A stretch of 64,000 nucleotides of DNA from Pseudorhodoferax soli (GTDB lineage: Bacteria > Pseudomonadota > Gammaproteobacteria > Burkholderiales > Burkholderiaceae_C), in contig NZ_QPJK01000002.1 of the NCBI RefSeq assembly GCF_003337555.1, forward strand, positions 620,001 to 684,000, read 5' to 3'. Position 1 is the first letter of the stretch; every line of letters starts with the position of its first letter. The notes under the pieces are model-generated. The model was not told where the DNA came from, did no database searches, and saw only the letters and a program-made list of their open reading frames with translations. Positions 34,834 through 44,142 of the stretch are shown here, in pieces. Position numbers and translations under genes: made by a program.

Positions 34834-36897
34834 ATGTACGCATTGTTCGAAGAAGCCGGCAAGTTCATGACCGGGCGGGTGCTGTCCGAGGCCGACGCCT
34901 CGGCCCAGGTGGAGCTGGACAGCGGCAAGCGGGTCAAGGTCAAGGCCGCCAACCTGCTGCTCAAGTTCGAGAAACCCACGCCGCAGCAGCTGTTGGCCGA
35001 GGCCCGTTCGCAGGCCGAGTCCATCGAGCTGGAGCTGGCCTGGGAGTTCGCCAGCGACGACGAATTCGGTTTCGCCGACCTGGCGAAGGTCTATTTCAGC
35101 GACAACGCCACGCTGGCCCAGCAGGTCGGGGCGCTGCTGCGCCTGTTCGAGGCGCCGCACTACTTCCGCCGCGCCGGCAAGGGGCGCTTCCGCAAGGCGC
35201 CGGCCGAGCAGATCCAGCAGGCCCTGGCCGCCATCGAGAAGAAGCGGCTGCTGCAGCTGCAGATCGACGACTGGGCCCAGGAACTGGCCGAGGGCCGCTG
35301 CCCCGCGCCGATCCGCGACCAGCTCTACCGCATCCTGTTCAAGCCCGACAAGAACGGCCCCGAGTACAAGGCCGTGGTCGAGGCCTCGCGCGCCACGCAG
35401 ACCGCGCCGCTGGACCTGCTGCAGCGCGCCGGCGCGATCGATTCGCCCTACGAGTTCCACTGGCGCCGCTTCCTGTTCGACCAGTTTCCGAAGGGCACGG
35501 GCTTTGCCGCGCTGCAGGCGCCGGCCATTGCGGACGAACTCCCCGTGGCCGCTGTGCGCGCCTACTCCATCGACGATTCGCAGACCACCGAGATCGACGA
35601 CGCGCTGTCGCTGCAGGGCCTGGGCACGGACGAGGTCACGGTCGGCATCCACATCGCTGCGCCTGGCCTGGCCATCGCGCCGGGCACGGCCATCGACCAG
35701 GTGGCGCGCACGCGCCTGTCCACGGTCTACATGCCCGGCCACAAGATCACCATGCTGCCCGACGAGGTGGTGCAGAGCTACACGCTGCAGGAAGGACGCG
35801 ACTGCCCCGCCGTCTCGCTGTACGCGCGCTTCGATGCGCAGACGCTGGCGCTGCGCGGCACCGAGACGCGCCTGGAGCGCGTGCCGATCGCCGCCAACCT
35901 GCGCCACGACCAGCTCGATGCGCTGATCACCGAGGAGTGGCTGGCGCAGGAGACGCCGCCGGCCCTGCCGGATCTCCCGGCAGGCGTTCAACCGGCCGAG
36001 CTGGCCTTCCTGTACCGCCTGGCGCGCCACCTCAAGGCCCAGCGCGAGGTCGTGCGCGGCAAGCCCGAGACCTTCAACCGGCCGGACTACAACTTCCGCC
36101 TGGTCCATTCGGACGAAGCGCCGCTCGGCGACGAGCCGGCCGGCCGCGAGCGCGTGGAGATCAGCGTGCGCAAGCGCGGCGCGCCGCTCGACCTGATCGT
36201 GGCCGAGGCCATGATCCTGGCCAACAGCAGCTGGGGCCAGTGGCTGGCGGCGTGCGGCGTGCCCGGCATCTACCGCAGCCAGGCCAGCCTGGCGCCCGGT
36301 GTGAAGGTGCGCATGGGCACCAAGGCGCTGCCGCATGCGGGCATCGGCGTGCCGGCCTATGCCTGGAGCACCTCGCCGCTGCGCCGCTACACCGACCTCG
36401 TGAACCAGTGGCAGATCATCGCCTGCGCGCGCCACGGCAAGACGGCCGCGCTGGCCGCGCCGTTCAAGCCCAAGGATGCCGACCTGTTCTCGGTCATCTC
36501 CAGCTTCGACGCCGCCTACAGCGCCTACAACGGCTTCCAGGGCGGCATGGAGCGCTTCTGGACGCTGATGTACCTGCAGCAGAACGGCATCACCGAGATC
36601 GACGGTGCCGTCATCAAGGACGGCCTGGTCCGCGCCGACAACCTGCCGCTGGTGCTGGGCGTGATGGGTGCGCAAGGCCTGCCGCGCAACGCCCATGTGC
36701 GGGTGAAGCTCGGCGCCATCGACCTCATCACGCTGGACGTGGCCGGCACCGTGGTCGAGCGGCTGGATGCGCTGGACGCGCCCGCGGCCGCCACCGACGA
36801 GGAGCCGGAGGACGAGGAAGCCGCGGCCGGGCCCATCGCCATCGCGGTGGACATGAATGCGCCTGCCGTCCCGGCCGAGGACGCACCCACGCCATGA
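34834..36897 (+). CDS. RNase II-family exoribonuclease (RNB domain)
   Basis: 687-residue 3'-5' exoribonuclease. The N-terminal part contains small OB-like regions; the RNB domain (~residues 245-600) has the magnesium-binding motif SIDDSQTTEIDDALS, the AAPGLAI region and the YAWSTSPLRRYTDLVNQ arginine block. The C-terminal S1 region is short and the tail is acidic (TDEEPEDEEAAAG). Degrades single-stranded RNA. The ATG at 34834 is 7 nt after a GACAAT hexamer, with no Shine-Dalgarno, so the message may be leaderless. Confidence 0.9.
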   Translation: MYALFEEAGKFMTGRVLSEADASAQVELDSGKRVKVKAANLLLKFEKPTPQQLLAEARSQAESIELELAWEFASDDEFGFADLAKVYFSDNATLAQQVGALLRLFEAPHYFRRAGKGRFRKAPAEQIQQALAAIEKKRLLQLQIDDWAQELAEGRCPAPIRDQLYRILFKPDKNGPEYKAVVEASRATQTAPLDLLQRAGAIDSPYEFHWRRFLFDQFPKGTGFAALQAPAIADELPVAAVRAYSIDDSQTTEIDDALSLQGLGTDEVTVGIHIAAPGLAIAPGTAIDQVARTRLSTVYMPGHKITMLPDEVVQSYTLQEGRDCPAVSLYARFDAQTLALRGTETRLERVPIAANLRHDQLDALITEEWLAQETPPALPDLPAGVQPAELAFLYRLARHLKAQREVVRGKPETFNRPDYNFRLVHSDEAPLGDEPAGRERVEISVRKRGAPLDLIVAEAMILANSSWGQWLAACGVPGIYRSQASLAPGVKVRMGTKALPHAGIGVPAYAWSTSPLRRYTDLVNQWQIIACARHGKTAALAAPFKPKDADLFSVISSFDAAYSAYNGFQGGMERFWTLMYLQQNGITEIDGAVIKDGLVRADNLPLVLGVMGAQGLPRNAHVRVKLGAIDLITLDVAGTVVERLDALDAPAAATDEEPEDEEAAAGPIAIAVDMNAPAVPAEDAPTP

Positions 36898-37763
36898 GGC
36901 TACCGGGCTGGCTGCGCCGACTCAGCACGCTGCAGGCGGCGCTGCTGTTCTCGGTGGCCGCGCACGCGGCATTGCTGGCCGTGCGCTTCGCCGACCCGGC
37001 CGCATTCGACCGGCTGTTCCAGGACACCCCGCTGGAGGTGATCCTCGTCAACGCCAAGTCCGACGAGCGCCCCGACAAGGCCCAGGCCATCGCCCAGGCC
37101 TCGCTGGCCGGCGGCGGTGACGCCGCAGCCGGGCGTGCCACCTCGCCGCTGCCCCCCTCGCCGCGCGCCGACATCGGCGACGCCATCGAGGAGGCGCAGC
37201 GCCAGGTCGAGGCCATGCACCAGCAGCAGACCCTGCTGCTGGCCCAGGTCACGCGCATGCTGGCTGCGCTGCCGCCGCCCGACCCGCGCAACATCAGCGA
37301 ATCGGCCGAGGCGCGCGCGCAGGACGAACGCCGACGCCAGCTGCTGCAGCACCTGGCCGAGATCGAGCGCCGCATCGAGATCGAGAACGCCCGGCCCAAG
37401 CGCCGCGTGGTCAGCCCGTCCACGCGCGAGGAGGTCTACGCCGTCTACTACGACACGCTGCGCCGCAGGGTCGAGGAGCGCGGCACCCAGAACTTTCCCG
37501 AAAGCAACGGCCGCAAGCTCTACGGCGAGCTCGTCATGATCATCACCGTGGACCACACCGGCCAGGTGCTGTCGACCGAGGTCGCCGAAAGCTCGGGCAA
37601 CCGCCTGCTCGACCAGCGCGCCCAGGCCATCGCACGCGCCGCCGGCCCTTACGGCGGCTTCACGCCGGCCATGCGCATGCAGGCCGACCAGATCCTCGTG
37701 GTCTCGCGCTTCCGTTTCGCGCGCGACGCCACGCTGCAAACCAACGTCAGCACACCGCCATGA
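36894..37763 (+). CDS. TonB C-terminal-domain protein
   Basis: 289-residue inner-membrane protein: one N-terminal membrane helix (LQAALLFSVAAHAALLAVRF), a long helical/coiled middle with many Gln/Arg/Glu, and a TonB-like C-terminal domain (YGELVMIITVDHTGQVLSTEVAESSGNRLLDQRA region). It could transduce force to an outer-membrane protein, or act in envelope integrity like TolA. No exbB/exbD nearby. Overlaps the RNB gene by 4 nt (ATGA). Confidence 0.85.
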   Translation: MRLPGWLRRLSTLQAALLFSVAAHAALLAVRFADPAAFDRLFQDTPLEVILVNAKSDERPDKAQAIAQASLAGGGDAAAGRATSPLPPSPRADIGDAIEEAQRQVEAMHQQQTLLLAQVTRMLAALPPPDPRNISESAEARAQDERRRQLLQHLAEIERRIEIENARPKRRVVSPSTREEVYAVYYDTLRRRVEERGTQNFPESNGRKLYGELVMIITVDHTGQVLSTEVAESSGNRLLDQRAQAIARAAGPYGGFTPAMRMQADQILVVSRFRFARDATLQTNVSTPP

Positions 37764-37822
37764 GCACCGCCAGGCCGCCCCAAGGTGCTCGCACCGCAGG
37801 CCGCCAGGCCAAAGGTTTTTGA

Positions 37823-38656
37823 ATGCACTTTGATTACTGCGTCATGGGCAACCCGGTCGCGCACAGCCGCTCGCCCTGGATCCATGCCCGCTTCGCCGAA
37901 CTGACGGGCCAGGCGATGGCCTACGACCGGCTGCATGTGGAACTGGACGGTTTCACGGCCGCGGTGCAGGCCTTCCGTGCGCGCGGCGGCAAAGGCTGCA
38001 ATGTGACGGTGCCCTTCAAGCTGGAAGCCGCGGCGCTGGCAGCAGTGCACTCCGAGCGCGCGCGCCTGGCTGGCGCTTGCAACACCCTGCACTTCAGGCC
38101 CGAAGGCATCTACGGCGACAACACCGACGGAGCCGGCCTGGTGCAGGACATCACGCAGCACGCGGGCCAGGCGATCGCCGGCAGCGATCTGCTGCTGATC
38201 GGCGCGGGCGGCGCTTCGGCTGGCGTACTGGGGCCACTGGTCGAGGCCGGTGCCCGGCGCATCATGGTGGCCAACCGCACGGCGGGCAAGGCCCAGGCGC
38301 TGGTGGAGCGGCACGCCGCGCTGGCCGTGCCGCGCGGCTGCGTGCTGTCGGCCTGCGGGCTCGACGAAGTCCCGGGCCACTACGACATCGTCGTCAACGC
38401 CAGCGCCAGCAGCCTGGCCGGAGCCGAAGTGCCGGTGGCCGCCAGCGTGCTGGCCGATGGCGCGCTGGCCGTGGACATGATGTACGGCCCCGCCGCCGCG
38501 CCGTTCCTGGCCTGGGCGCGCGCCCACGGCGCACGCGCGCGCGACGGCCTGGGCATGCTGGTCGAGCAGGCCGCCGAATCCTTCGCGCTGTGGCGCGGCG
38601 TGCGCCCGCCTTCCGCGCAGGTGCTCGCCGAGCTGCGCGCCACCGTGGACGCCTGA
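37823..38656 (+). CDS. aroE: Shikimate dehydrogenase
   Basis: 277-residue NADPH enzyme reducing 3-dehydroshikimate, in the same pathway as the DAHP synthase of this window. Motifs: NPVAHSRSP, NVTVPFK (catalytic Lys), NTDGAG, GAGGASAGV nucleotide loop and VANRTAGKA. Length is normal. The 59-bp gap upstream has a short GGTGC/GCACC stem only. Confidence 0.95.
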   Translation: MHFDYCVMGNPVAHSRSPWIHARFAELTGQAMAYDRLHVELDGFTAAVQAFRARGGKGCNVTVPFKLEAAALAAVHSERARLAGACNTLHFRPEGIYGDNTDGAGLVQDITQHAGQAIAGSDLLLIGAGGASAGVLGPLVEAGARRIMVANRTAGKAQALVERHAALAVPRGCVLSACGLDEVPGHYDIVVNASASSLAGAEVPVAASVLADGALAVDMMYGPAAAPFLAWARAHGARARDGLGMLVEQAAESFALWRGVRPPSAQVLAELRATVDA

Positions 38657-38660
38657 ACGC

Positions 38661-39377
38661 ATGCGCCAGATCGGCCGCTGGCTGCTGCTGCTCGCCGTCG
38701 CGGCGCTTGCGCTGCAGCTGTTCTTCGTCGGGCGCATCGCGCTCATGGCGGTGATGGCGCCGCAATCCACCGCGTTCCAGCGCTCCGAAGCCTGGCGCCT
38801 GGCCACCTCGGGCGGCAGCTTCCACTGGCGCCAGCAGTGGGTGGATGCCGACCGCATCTCCGACCAGCTCAAGCGCGCGGTGATCGCCTCGGAGGACTCC
38901 GGCTTTCCCGACCACGACGGCGTGGACTGGCAGGCCCTGGAGAAGGCCTGGGAGAAGAATGAGAAGGCCGCCGAACGCGCCACGGCCCGGCCCAACGCCA
39001 AGCCCGCCAAGATCGTCGGCGGCTCCACCATCACGCAGCAGCTGGCCAAGAACCTGTTCCTGTCGGGCGAACGCACGCTGCTGCGCAAGGGCCAGGAGTT
39101 CGTGCTGACGCTGGTGCTGGAAGCCCTGCTGGACAAGCGCCGCATCCTGGAGATCTACCTCAACAGCGTGGAATGGGGCGAAGGCGTGTTCGGCGCCGAG
39201 GCCGCAGCGCGCCATTACTTCAAGAAGAGCGCCGCCCAGCTGAACGCCTACGAGGCCGCGCGGCTGGCCGTGATGCTGCCGCGGCCGCGCCACTACGAGA
39301 AGCTGCCCAATTCGGGCTACCTCGCCAGCCGCGCGCGCACCATCGTCGCCCGCATGGGCGACGTGCAGCTGCCATGA
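38661..39377 (+). CDS. mtgA: Monofunctional peptidoglycan transglycosylase MtgA
   Basis: 238-residue GT51 enzyme anchored by one N-terminal helix, polymerising lipid II glycan chains. Catalytic motif ASEDSGFPDHDGVDW (donor Glu in EDxxF-xxH), GGSTITQQLAKNLFLS and RRILEIYLNSVEWG. 5 nt after aroE and overlaps the next gene by 4 nt. Confidence 0.94.
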   Translation: MRQIGRWLLLLAVAALALQLFFVGRIALMAVMAPQSTAFQRSEAWRLATSGGSFHWRQQWVDADRISDQLKRAVIASEDSGFPDHDGVDWQALEKAWEKNEKAAERATARPNAKPAKIVGGSTITQQLAKNLFLSGERTLLRKGQEFVLTLVLEALLDKRRILEIYLNSVEWGEGVFGAEAAARHYFKKSAAQLNAYEAARLAVMLPRPRHYEKLPNSGYLASRARTIVARMGDVQLP

Positions 39378-39997
39378 GCGCCGGCACGCGCGCCAAGCTC
39401 GTCGGCTGGCTGCTGCTGGGCCTCGTGCGCCTGCTGACAGGTGCGCAGGCACGCTGGTGGGGCTGCCCGCCCAAGGCCGAGCAGCGCATCTACTTCGCCA
39501 ACCACCAGAGCCATGCCGACCTGGTCATGATCTGGGCCGCGCTGCCGGCCGAGCTGCGCGGCATCACGCGTCCCATCGCGGCCAAGGACTACTGGACCAA
39601 GACGCCGCTGCGGCAATGGATCACCACGGCCGTGTTCAATGCCGTCTACGTCGACCGCGAGCGCACCGAGGGCCAGGACCCGCTGGCGCCGCTGGTGCAG
39701 GCGCTGGACGCGGGCGACTCCATCATCCTGTTTCCCGAAGGCACCCGCGGGCACGCCGAGGAGCCGCAGCCCTTCAAGGCCGGGCTGTACAACCTGGCGC
39801 AGCGCTTCCCGCAGGTGGTGCTGGTGCCGGCCTGGATCCACAACGTGCAGCGCGTGATGCCCAAGGGCGAGGTCGTGCCCGTGCCCATCCTGTGCTCGGT
39901 GACCTTCGGTGCGCCCATGCAGTTGCAGGCCGATGAAACCCGCCAGGACTTCCTGGCCCGCGCGCGCGGCGCCGTGATCGCGCTGAGGGACGTATGA
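39374..39997 (+). CDS. PlsC-like 1-acyl-glycerol-3-phosphate acyltransferase
   Basis: 207-residue acyltransferase. The catalytic HxxxxD motif is NHQSHADLVM, and the glycerol-phosphate site is FPEGTRG. N-terminal hydrophobic helix. It probably acylates lysophosphatidate to phosphatidate, whose product is the substrate of the CdsA-like protein encoded next, 4 nt overlapped. Confidence 0.88.
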   Translation: MSAGTRAKLVGWLLLGLVRLLTGAQARWWGCPPKAEQRIYFANHQSHADLVMIWAALPAELRGITRPIAAKDYWTKTPLRQWITTAVFNAVYVDRERTEGQDPLAPLVQALDAGDSIILFPEGTRGHAEEPQPFKAGLYNLAQRFPQVVLVPAWIHNVQRVMPKGEVVPVPILCSVTFGAPMQLQADETRQDFLARARGAVIALRDV

Positions 39998-40977
39998 GCA
40001 GCTGGCTGCGCGGTCTGAGCCCCAGCGAGCAGGTCGGCGCGCTGTTCGTGCTCGTGTTCGGCCTGCTGGTGCTCGTGACGGGTGCGCTGGTCACGCTGTC
40101 GGTGCGCAGCCGCCACGACGCCGACGAGGCACGCCAGGCCGCGCATGCCGACTGGTGGGCGCTGCTCAAGACCAGCTGGTTCATGGTCAGCATCTTCTGG
40201 ATCGGCTGGGTGCTGGGTGAGACCGCTGCCACCGTGCTGTTCGCGCTCGTGGCCTTCCTGGCGCTGCGCGAGTTCATCACCTTGTCGCCGACGCGGCGCG
40301 GCGACCACCGCAGCCTCGTGCTGGCCTTCTTCGCCGTGCTGCCCGTGCAGTTCTGGCTGGCGGGCAGCAAGCACTTCGACCTGTTCACGGTGTTCATCCC
40401 CGTCTACGTGTTCCTGGCCATCCCCGTGGTCAGCGCGCTGGCCGACGATCCGCAGCGCTTCCTCGAGCGCAACGCCAAGCTGCAGTGGGGCATCATGGTC
40501 TGCGTCTACGGCATGAGCCATGTGCCGGCGCTGCTGCTGCTGAACCTGCGCCACTACGAGGGCCGTGGTGCCTTCCTGGTGTTCTTCCTCGTCTTCGTGG
40601 TACAGACCTGCATGCTGGTGCAGCACCTGGCAGCGCGGCACTTTCCGCGGCCGCCCGCCGCGCCCCATGTGAGCCGCAGCTTCAACTGGACCACCTGGGC
40701 CGTCGCCGTGCTGGCCGCCAGCAGCCTCGGCGTGCTGCTGTACGCGATCACGCCCTTCCGCCCCCTTGAGGCGCTGGCCATGGGCGCCGTCGCCTGCGTG
40801 GCGGGCAGCATGGGCCACCTCGTCATGAAGGCGCTCAAGCGCGACCGCGGCGTGACCAACTGGGGCCCGCAGGGCCGCTCGGTGACGGGCGCCAACGGCC
40901 TGCTCGACCGCGTGGACGCGCTGTGCTTCGCGGCGCCGGTGTTCTTCCATTCGGCACGCTGGTACTTCGGAGCATGA
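39994..40977 (+). CDS. CdsA-like phosphatidate cytidylyltransferase
   Basis: 327-residue membrane protein with about eight helices. The CDP-diglyceride synthase signature is present at the C-terminus ([21 protein letters not shown], then [17 protein letters not shown]). It would make CDP-diacylglycerol from phosphatidate and CTP. The pairing with the PlsC-like gene matches YnbB-type clusters; whether it is the main CdsA cannot be decided. Confidence 0.88.
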   Translation: MSSWLRGLSPSEQVGALFVLVFGLLVLVTGALVTLSVRSRHDADEARQAAHADWWALLKTSWFMVSIFWIGWVLGETAATVLFALVAFLALREFITLSPTRRGDHRSLVLAFFAVLPVQFWLAGSKHFDLFTVFIPVYVFLAIPVVSALADDPQRFLERNAKLQWGIMVCVYGMSHVPALLLLNLRHYEGRGAFLVFFLVFVVQTCMLVQHLAARHFPRPPAAPHVSRSFNWTTWAVAVLAASSLGVLLYAITPFRPLEALAMGAVACVAGSMGHLVMKALKRDRGVTNWGPQGRSVTGANGLLDRVDALCFAAPVFFHSARWYFGA

Positions 40978-40984
40978 AAGCCGC

Positions 40985-41533
40985 ATGAGGATCCTGGGCA
41001 TCGACCCCGGCCTGCAGTGCACCGGCTTCGGCGTGATCGACGCCGACGGCCCGCACCTGCACTACGTGGCCAGCGGCACCATCCGCACCACCGCGCAGGA
41101 CATGGGCGACCTGCCGGCACGGCTCAAGGTGCTGTTCGACGGCATCGGCGAGATCAACGAACGCTATGCGCCGCAGACGGCGGCGGTGGAGATCGTGTTC
41201 GTCAACGTCAACCCCCAATCCACGCTGCTGCTCGGCCAGGCGCGCGGCGCCTGCGTCACGGCGCTGGTGGCACGCAACCTGCCGGTGGCCGAGTACACCG
41301 CCCTGCAGATGAAGAAGGCCATCGTCGGGAGCGGCCGGGCCGACAAGAGCCAGGTGCAGGAGATGGTCAAGCGCCTGCTGCAACTGCCCGGCATCCCGGG
41401 CAAGGACGCGGCCGACGCGCTGGGCATCGCGATCACGCACGCCCATGTAGGCCAGGCGATGGCGCGGCTGGCTCAGGCCACGCCGCTCAAGCGGGCGACG
41501 ACGGGGATGTACAAGGGCGGGCGGACGCGCTGA
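40985..41533 (+). CDS. ruvC: Holliday junction resolvase RuvC
   Basis: 182-residue endonuclease that resolves Holliday junctions with RuvAB. Catalytic acidic residues appear in [14 protein letters not shown], in [11 protein letters not shown] (Glu) and in [15 protein letters not shown] (Asp pair). Length is normal; 7 nt after the CdsA-like gene. ruvAB is not in the window. Confidence 0.95.
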   Translation: MRILGIDPGLQCTGFGVIDADGPHLHYVASGTIRTTAQDMGDLPARLKVLFDGIGEINERYAPQTAAVEIVFVNVNPQSTLLLGQARGACVTALVARNLPVAEYTALQMKKAIVGSGRADKSQVQEMVKRLLQLPGIPGKDAADALGIAITHAHVGQAMARLAQATPLKRATTGMYKGGRTR

Positions 41534-41540
41534 GCAACGC

Positions 41541-41717
41541 TCAGGCGATGCGCTCGAGGATGAGCACCGCGAAGAAGCCCAGCGCCGCCAGCACCGTCCA
41601 CTTGAGCGTGAGCAGGCCCCAGCGCTTGTAGTGCGGCCGCCCGGTGCCGGCGTAGAACGCGAACATCACGCCCGCGGCCAGCAGCAGGAAGAAGATCGCC
41701 CAGCGGAACAGCAGCAT
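41541..41717 (-). CDS. Small two-helix membrane protein
   Basis: 58-residue protein starting MLLFRWAIFFLLLAAGVMFA with a second hydrophobic helix (VLAAGGFFAV-like; sequence VLAALGFFAVLILERIA) at the C-terminus and a short polar loop (YAGTGRPHYKRWG). Its stop follows the convergent ruvC stop by 7 nt and it starts 12 nt after lpxC, so it may be the last gene of the dcw-lpxC transcript. Function unknown; too short for standard gene finding thresholds but with family-like features. Confidence 0.65.
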   Translation of the reverse strand: MLLFRWAIFFLLLAAGVMFAFYAGTGRPHYKRWGLLTLKWTVLAALGFFAVLILERIA

Positions 41718-41729
41718 CGGCCCGGCGGC

Positions 41730-42653
41730 CTACCAGGCCCGCAGCGGCTGGGCGAAGCCCTTGGGCGCCTTGCGCTCGTCGTCGAAGCTGACGATCTCGT
41801 AGCACTCGGGGTGGGCCAGCAGTTCGCGCAGCAGCTTGTTGTTCATGGCATGGCCCGAACGGAAGGCGCTGTAGGCCGCCAGCAGCGGCTTGCCGACGAT
41901 GTAGAGGTCGCCCATGGCGTCGAGGATCTTGTGCTTGACGAACTCGTCGTCGTAGCGCAAGCCGTCGCTGTTGAGCACCTTGTAGTCGTCCATGACGATG
42001 GCGTTGTCCAGCCCGCCGCCCAGGGCGAGGCCGTTGGCACGCATCATCTCCACGTCCTTGGTGAAGCCGAAGGTGCGCGCCCGCGCGATGTCACGCGCAT
42101 AGGAGTCGGACGACATGTCGAATTCCACGCGCTGGCCGGTGGAGTCCACGGCCGGGTGGTGGAACTCGATCTCGAAGCTGAGCTTGAAGCCGTGGTAGGG
42201 CTCCAGGCGCGCCCACTTGAGGTTGACGCCCTCGCCTTCGCGCACCTCGACGGGCTTGGTGATGCGGATGAAGCGGCGCGCAGCGCGCTGCATCTCGATG
42301 CCGGCGCTCTGCAGCAGGAACACGAACGACGCGGCCGAGCCGTCGAGGATGGGCACCTCTTCGGCGCTGATGTCCACGTACAGGTTGTCGATGCCCAGGC
42401 CGGCACAGGCCGACATGAAGTGCTCCACCGTGTGCACCTTGGCGCTGCCGTTGGCGATGGTGGAGGCCATGCGCGTGTCGCTCACCGACTGGGCCGTGAC
42501 GGGAATGTCCACGGGCTCGGGCAGATCGACGCGGCGGAACACGATGCCGGTGTCGGGCTGCGCCGGGCGCAGCGTCAATTCCACACGCTGGCCGCTGTGC
42601 AGGCCCACGCCCACGGCCTTAGTGATGGATTTGAGGGTGCGTTGCGCAAGCAT
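41730..42653 (-). CDS. lpxC: UDP-3-O-acyl-N-acetylglucosamine deacetylase LpxC
   Basis: 307-residue zinc deacetylase, committed step of lipid A synthesis. Zinc ligand His in [14 protein letters not shown], the motif [10 protein letters not shown] and the second metal site HKILDAMGD. It starts [10 protein letters not shown] at 42653, the usual N-terminus; an upstream extension is rejected. Follows ftsZ by 78 nt. In enterics the same position is the end of the dcw cluster. Confidence 0.96.
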   Translation of the reverse strand: MLAQRTLKSITKAVGVGLHSGQRVELTLRPAQPDTGIVFRRVDLPEPVDIPVTAQSVSDTRMASTIANGSAKVHTVEHFMSACAGLGIDNLYVDISAEEVPILDGSAASFVFLLQSAGIEMQRAARRFIRITKPVEVREGEGVNLKWARLEPYHGFKLSFEIEFHHPAVDSTGQRVEFDMSSDSYARDIARARTFGFTKDVEMMRANGLALGGGLDNAIVMDDYKVLNSDGLRYDDEFVKHKILDAMGDLYIVGKPLLAAYSAFRSGHAMNNKLLRELLAHPECYEIVSFDDERKAPKGFAQPLRAW

Positions 42654-42731
42654 GGGCATGATTTTAAAGGGCATGGTGCCTGCCTGCGCCTTGCAGGGCC
42701 ATCGCATTGCCGATGGCCCGCATTGCGAAGA

Positions 42732-43949
42732 TCAATCGGCCTGCTTGCGCAGGAATGCCGGGATCTCGTAGTCGTCCATGCCGCCGGAAGACAGCGCGTC
42801 CACGCGCGCCGTGGCCTGCGTGCGGTTCGGCGTGCGCCAGACGGCCGGGCCGCGCAGCGACTCGTAGTCGGGCTGGACATTGCCCATGCCCGCCATGCCG
42901 CTGGCCGCGGTCAGCGTGGGGATGGCGAAGCCCTGGTTGTCGGTGCCGGTGCGCTGCACGACCTGCAGCGGCGGCGCCACGCGGCGCTGGTTGCGCGCCA
43001 GGCCGGTGGCGACCACGGTCACGCGGATCTGGTCGCCGAGGCTTTCGTCGTAGGCCGTGCCGTAGATCACATGCGCTTCGGCCGAGGCGTAGGCGCGGAT
43101 GGTGTTCATGGCCAGGCGAGATTCCGACAGCTTCAGCGAACCCTTGGCCGCGGTGATCAGCACCAGCACGCCCTTGGCACCGGACAGGTCGATGCCCTCC
43201 AGCAGCGGGCAGGCCACGGCCTGCTCGGCGGCGATGCGCGCGCGGTCCGGGCCGGCGGCCAGGGCCGTGCCCATCATGGCCTTGCCGGGCTCGCCCATCA
43301 CGGTGCGCACGTCTTCGAAGTCGACGTTCACATGGCCGGGCACGTTGATGATCTCGGCGATGCCGCCGACCGCGTTCTTGAGCACGTCGTTGGCGTGGGC
43401 GAAGGCCTCGTCCTGGGTGGCGTCGTCGCCCATGACTTCCAGCAGCTTCTCGTTGAGCACCACGATCAGCGAGTCGACGTTGGCTTCGAGCTCGGCCAGG
43501 CCGGCGTCGGCGTTGGACATGCGCTTGGGGCCTTCGAAGTCGAAGGGCTTGGTGATCACGCCGACCGTCAGGATGCCCATTTCCTTGGCCACGCGGGCGA
43601 TCACGGGGGCCGCACCGGTGCCGGTGCCGCCGCCCATGCCGGCCGTGATGAACAGCATGTGCGCGCCGCTGATGCTCTGGCGGATGTCGTCGATCGCCGC
43701 CTCGGCCGACTCGCGGCCCTTCTCGGGCTTGCTGCCGGCGCCCAGGCCGGTGGTGCCCAGCTGGATGGTCTTGTGCGCTGCGGTGCGCGTGAGCGCCTGG
43801 GCATCGGTGTTGGCGCTGATGAACTCCACGCCTTGCACGCCGCAGCCGATCATGTGCTCGACGGCATTGCCGCCGCCGCCGCCGACGCCGATCACCTTGA
43901 TTTGCGTGCCGAGGTTGAACTCTTCGACTTCGATCATTTCGATGGGCAT
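42732..43949 (-). CDS. ftsZ: Cell division tubulin FtsZ
   Basis: 405-residue GTPase forming the division ring. The N-terminal GTP loop region KVIGVGGGGGNAVEHM, the tubulin signature GGGTGTGAAPV around residue 107 and the C-terminal conserved peptide DYEIPAFLRKQA (binding FtsA and ZipA-like proteins) are present. A linker of about 60 residues precedes it. Starts at MPIEMIEVEEF with AAGGA upstream; the upstream MKEKN extension is rejected. Follows ftsA by 193 bp, with hairpins. Confidence 0.97.
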   Translation of the reverse strand: MPIEMIEVEEFNLGTQIKVIGVGGGGGNAVEHMIGCGVQGVEFISANTDAQALTRTAAHKTIQLGTTGLGAGSKPEKGRESAEAAIDDIRQSISGAHMLFITAGMGGGTGTGAAPVIARVAKEMGILTVGVITKPFDFEGPKRMSNADAGLAELEANVDSLIVVLNEKLLEVMGDDATQDEAFAHANDVLKNAVGGIAEIINVPGHVNVDFEDVRTVMGEPGKAMMGTALAAGPDRARIAAEQAVACPLLEGIDLSGAKGVLVLITAAKGSLKLSESRLAMNTIRAYASAEAHVIYGTAYDESLGDQIRVTVVATGLARNQRRVAPPLQVVQRTGTDNQGFAIPTLTAASGMAGMGNVQPDYESLRGPAVWRTPNRTQATARVDALSSGGMDDYEIPAFLRKQAD

Positions 43950-44029
43950 GTTCTTTTCCTTCAATCTTTAAAAATGTTGCAGTTGCCTGGTGTGTTCTGA
44001 CGTTCTAGATGCTCTTGTGTTTTCGCTGC

Positions 44030-44060
44030 GGGGGCGGGTGCGGGCTTCGCCATCGCCCCC
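44030..44060. repeat. Inverted repeat in ftsA-ftsZ gap (hairpin 1)
   Basis: GGGGGCG (44030-44036) and CGCCCCC (44054-44060), a 7-bp stem with a 17-nt loop. It lies between ftsA and ftsZ on their transcript. May contribute to differential expression of FtsA and FtsZ; no T-run, so not a terminator. Confidence 0.5.
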
Positions 44061-44079
44061 CGTCCCCGGCATGCCAGGG

Positions 44080-44095
44080 ACCGGCGCGCGCCGGT
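44080..44095. repeat. Perfect 16-bp palindrome in ftsA-ftsZ gap
   Basis: ACCGGCGCGCGCCGGT is an exact palindrome and could form a short hairpin or be a dyad-symmetric protein site. With the hairpin at 44030-44060 it makes this 193-bp gap unusually structured. Confidence 0.55.
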
Positions 44096-44142
44096 CGCGC
44101 GGACCGTCTTTGCTGGATGAGTCGGTGTGACATGGCCGGTTC

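Noticed and set aside
37764-37822. Terminator before aroE
   Set aside because: Only a GGTGC/GCACC stem with a 2-nt loop and a distant T-run; sterically unlikely and too weak.
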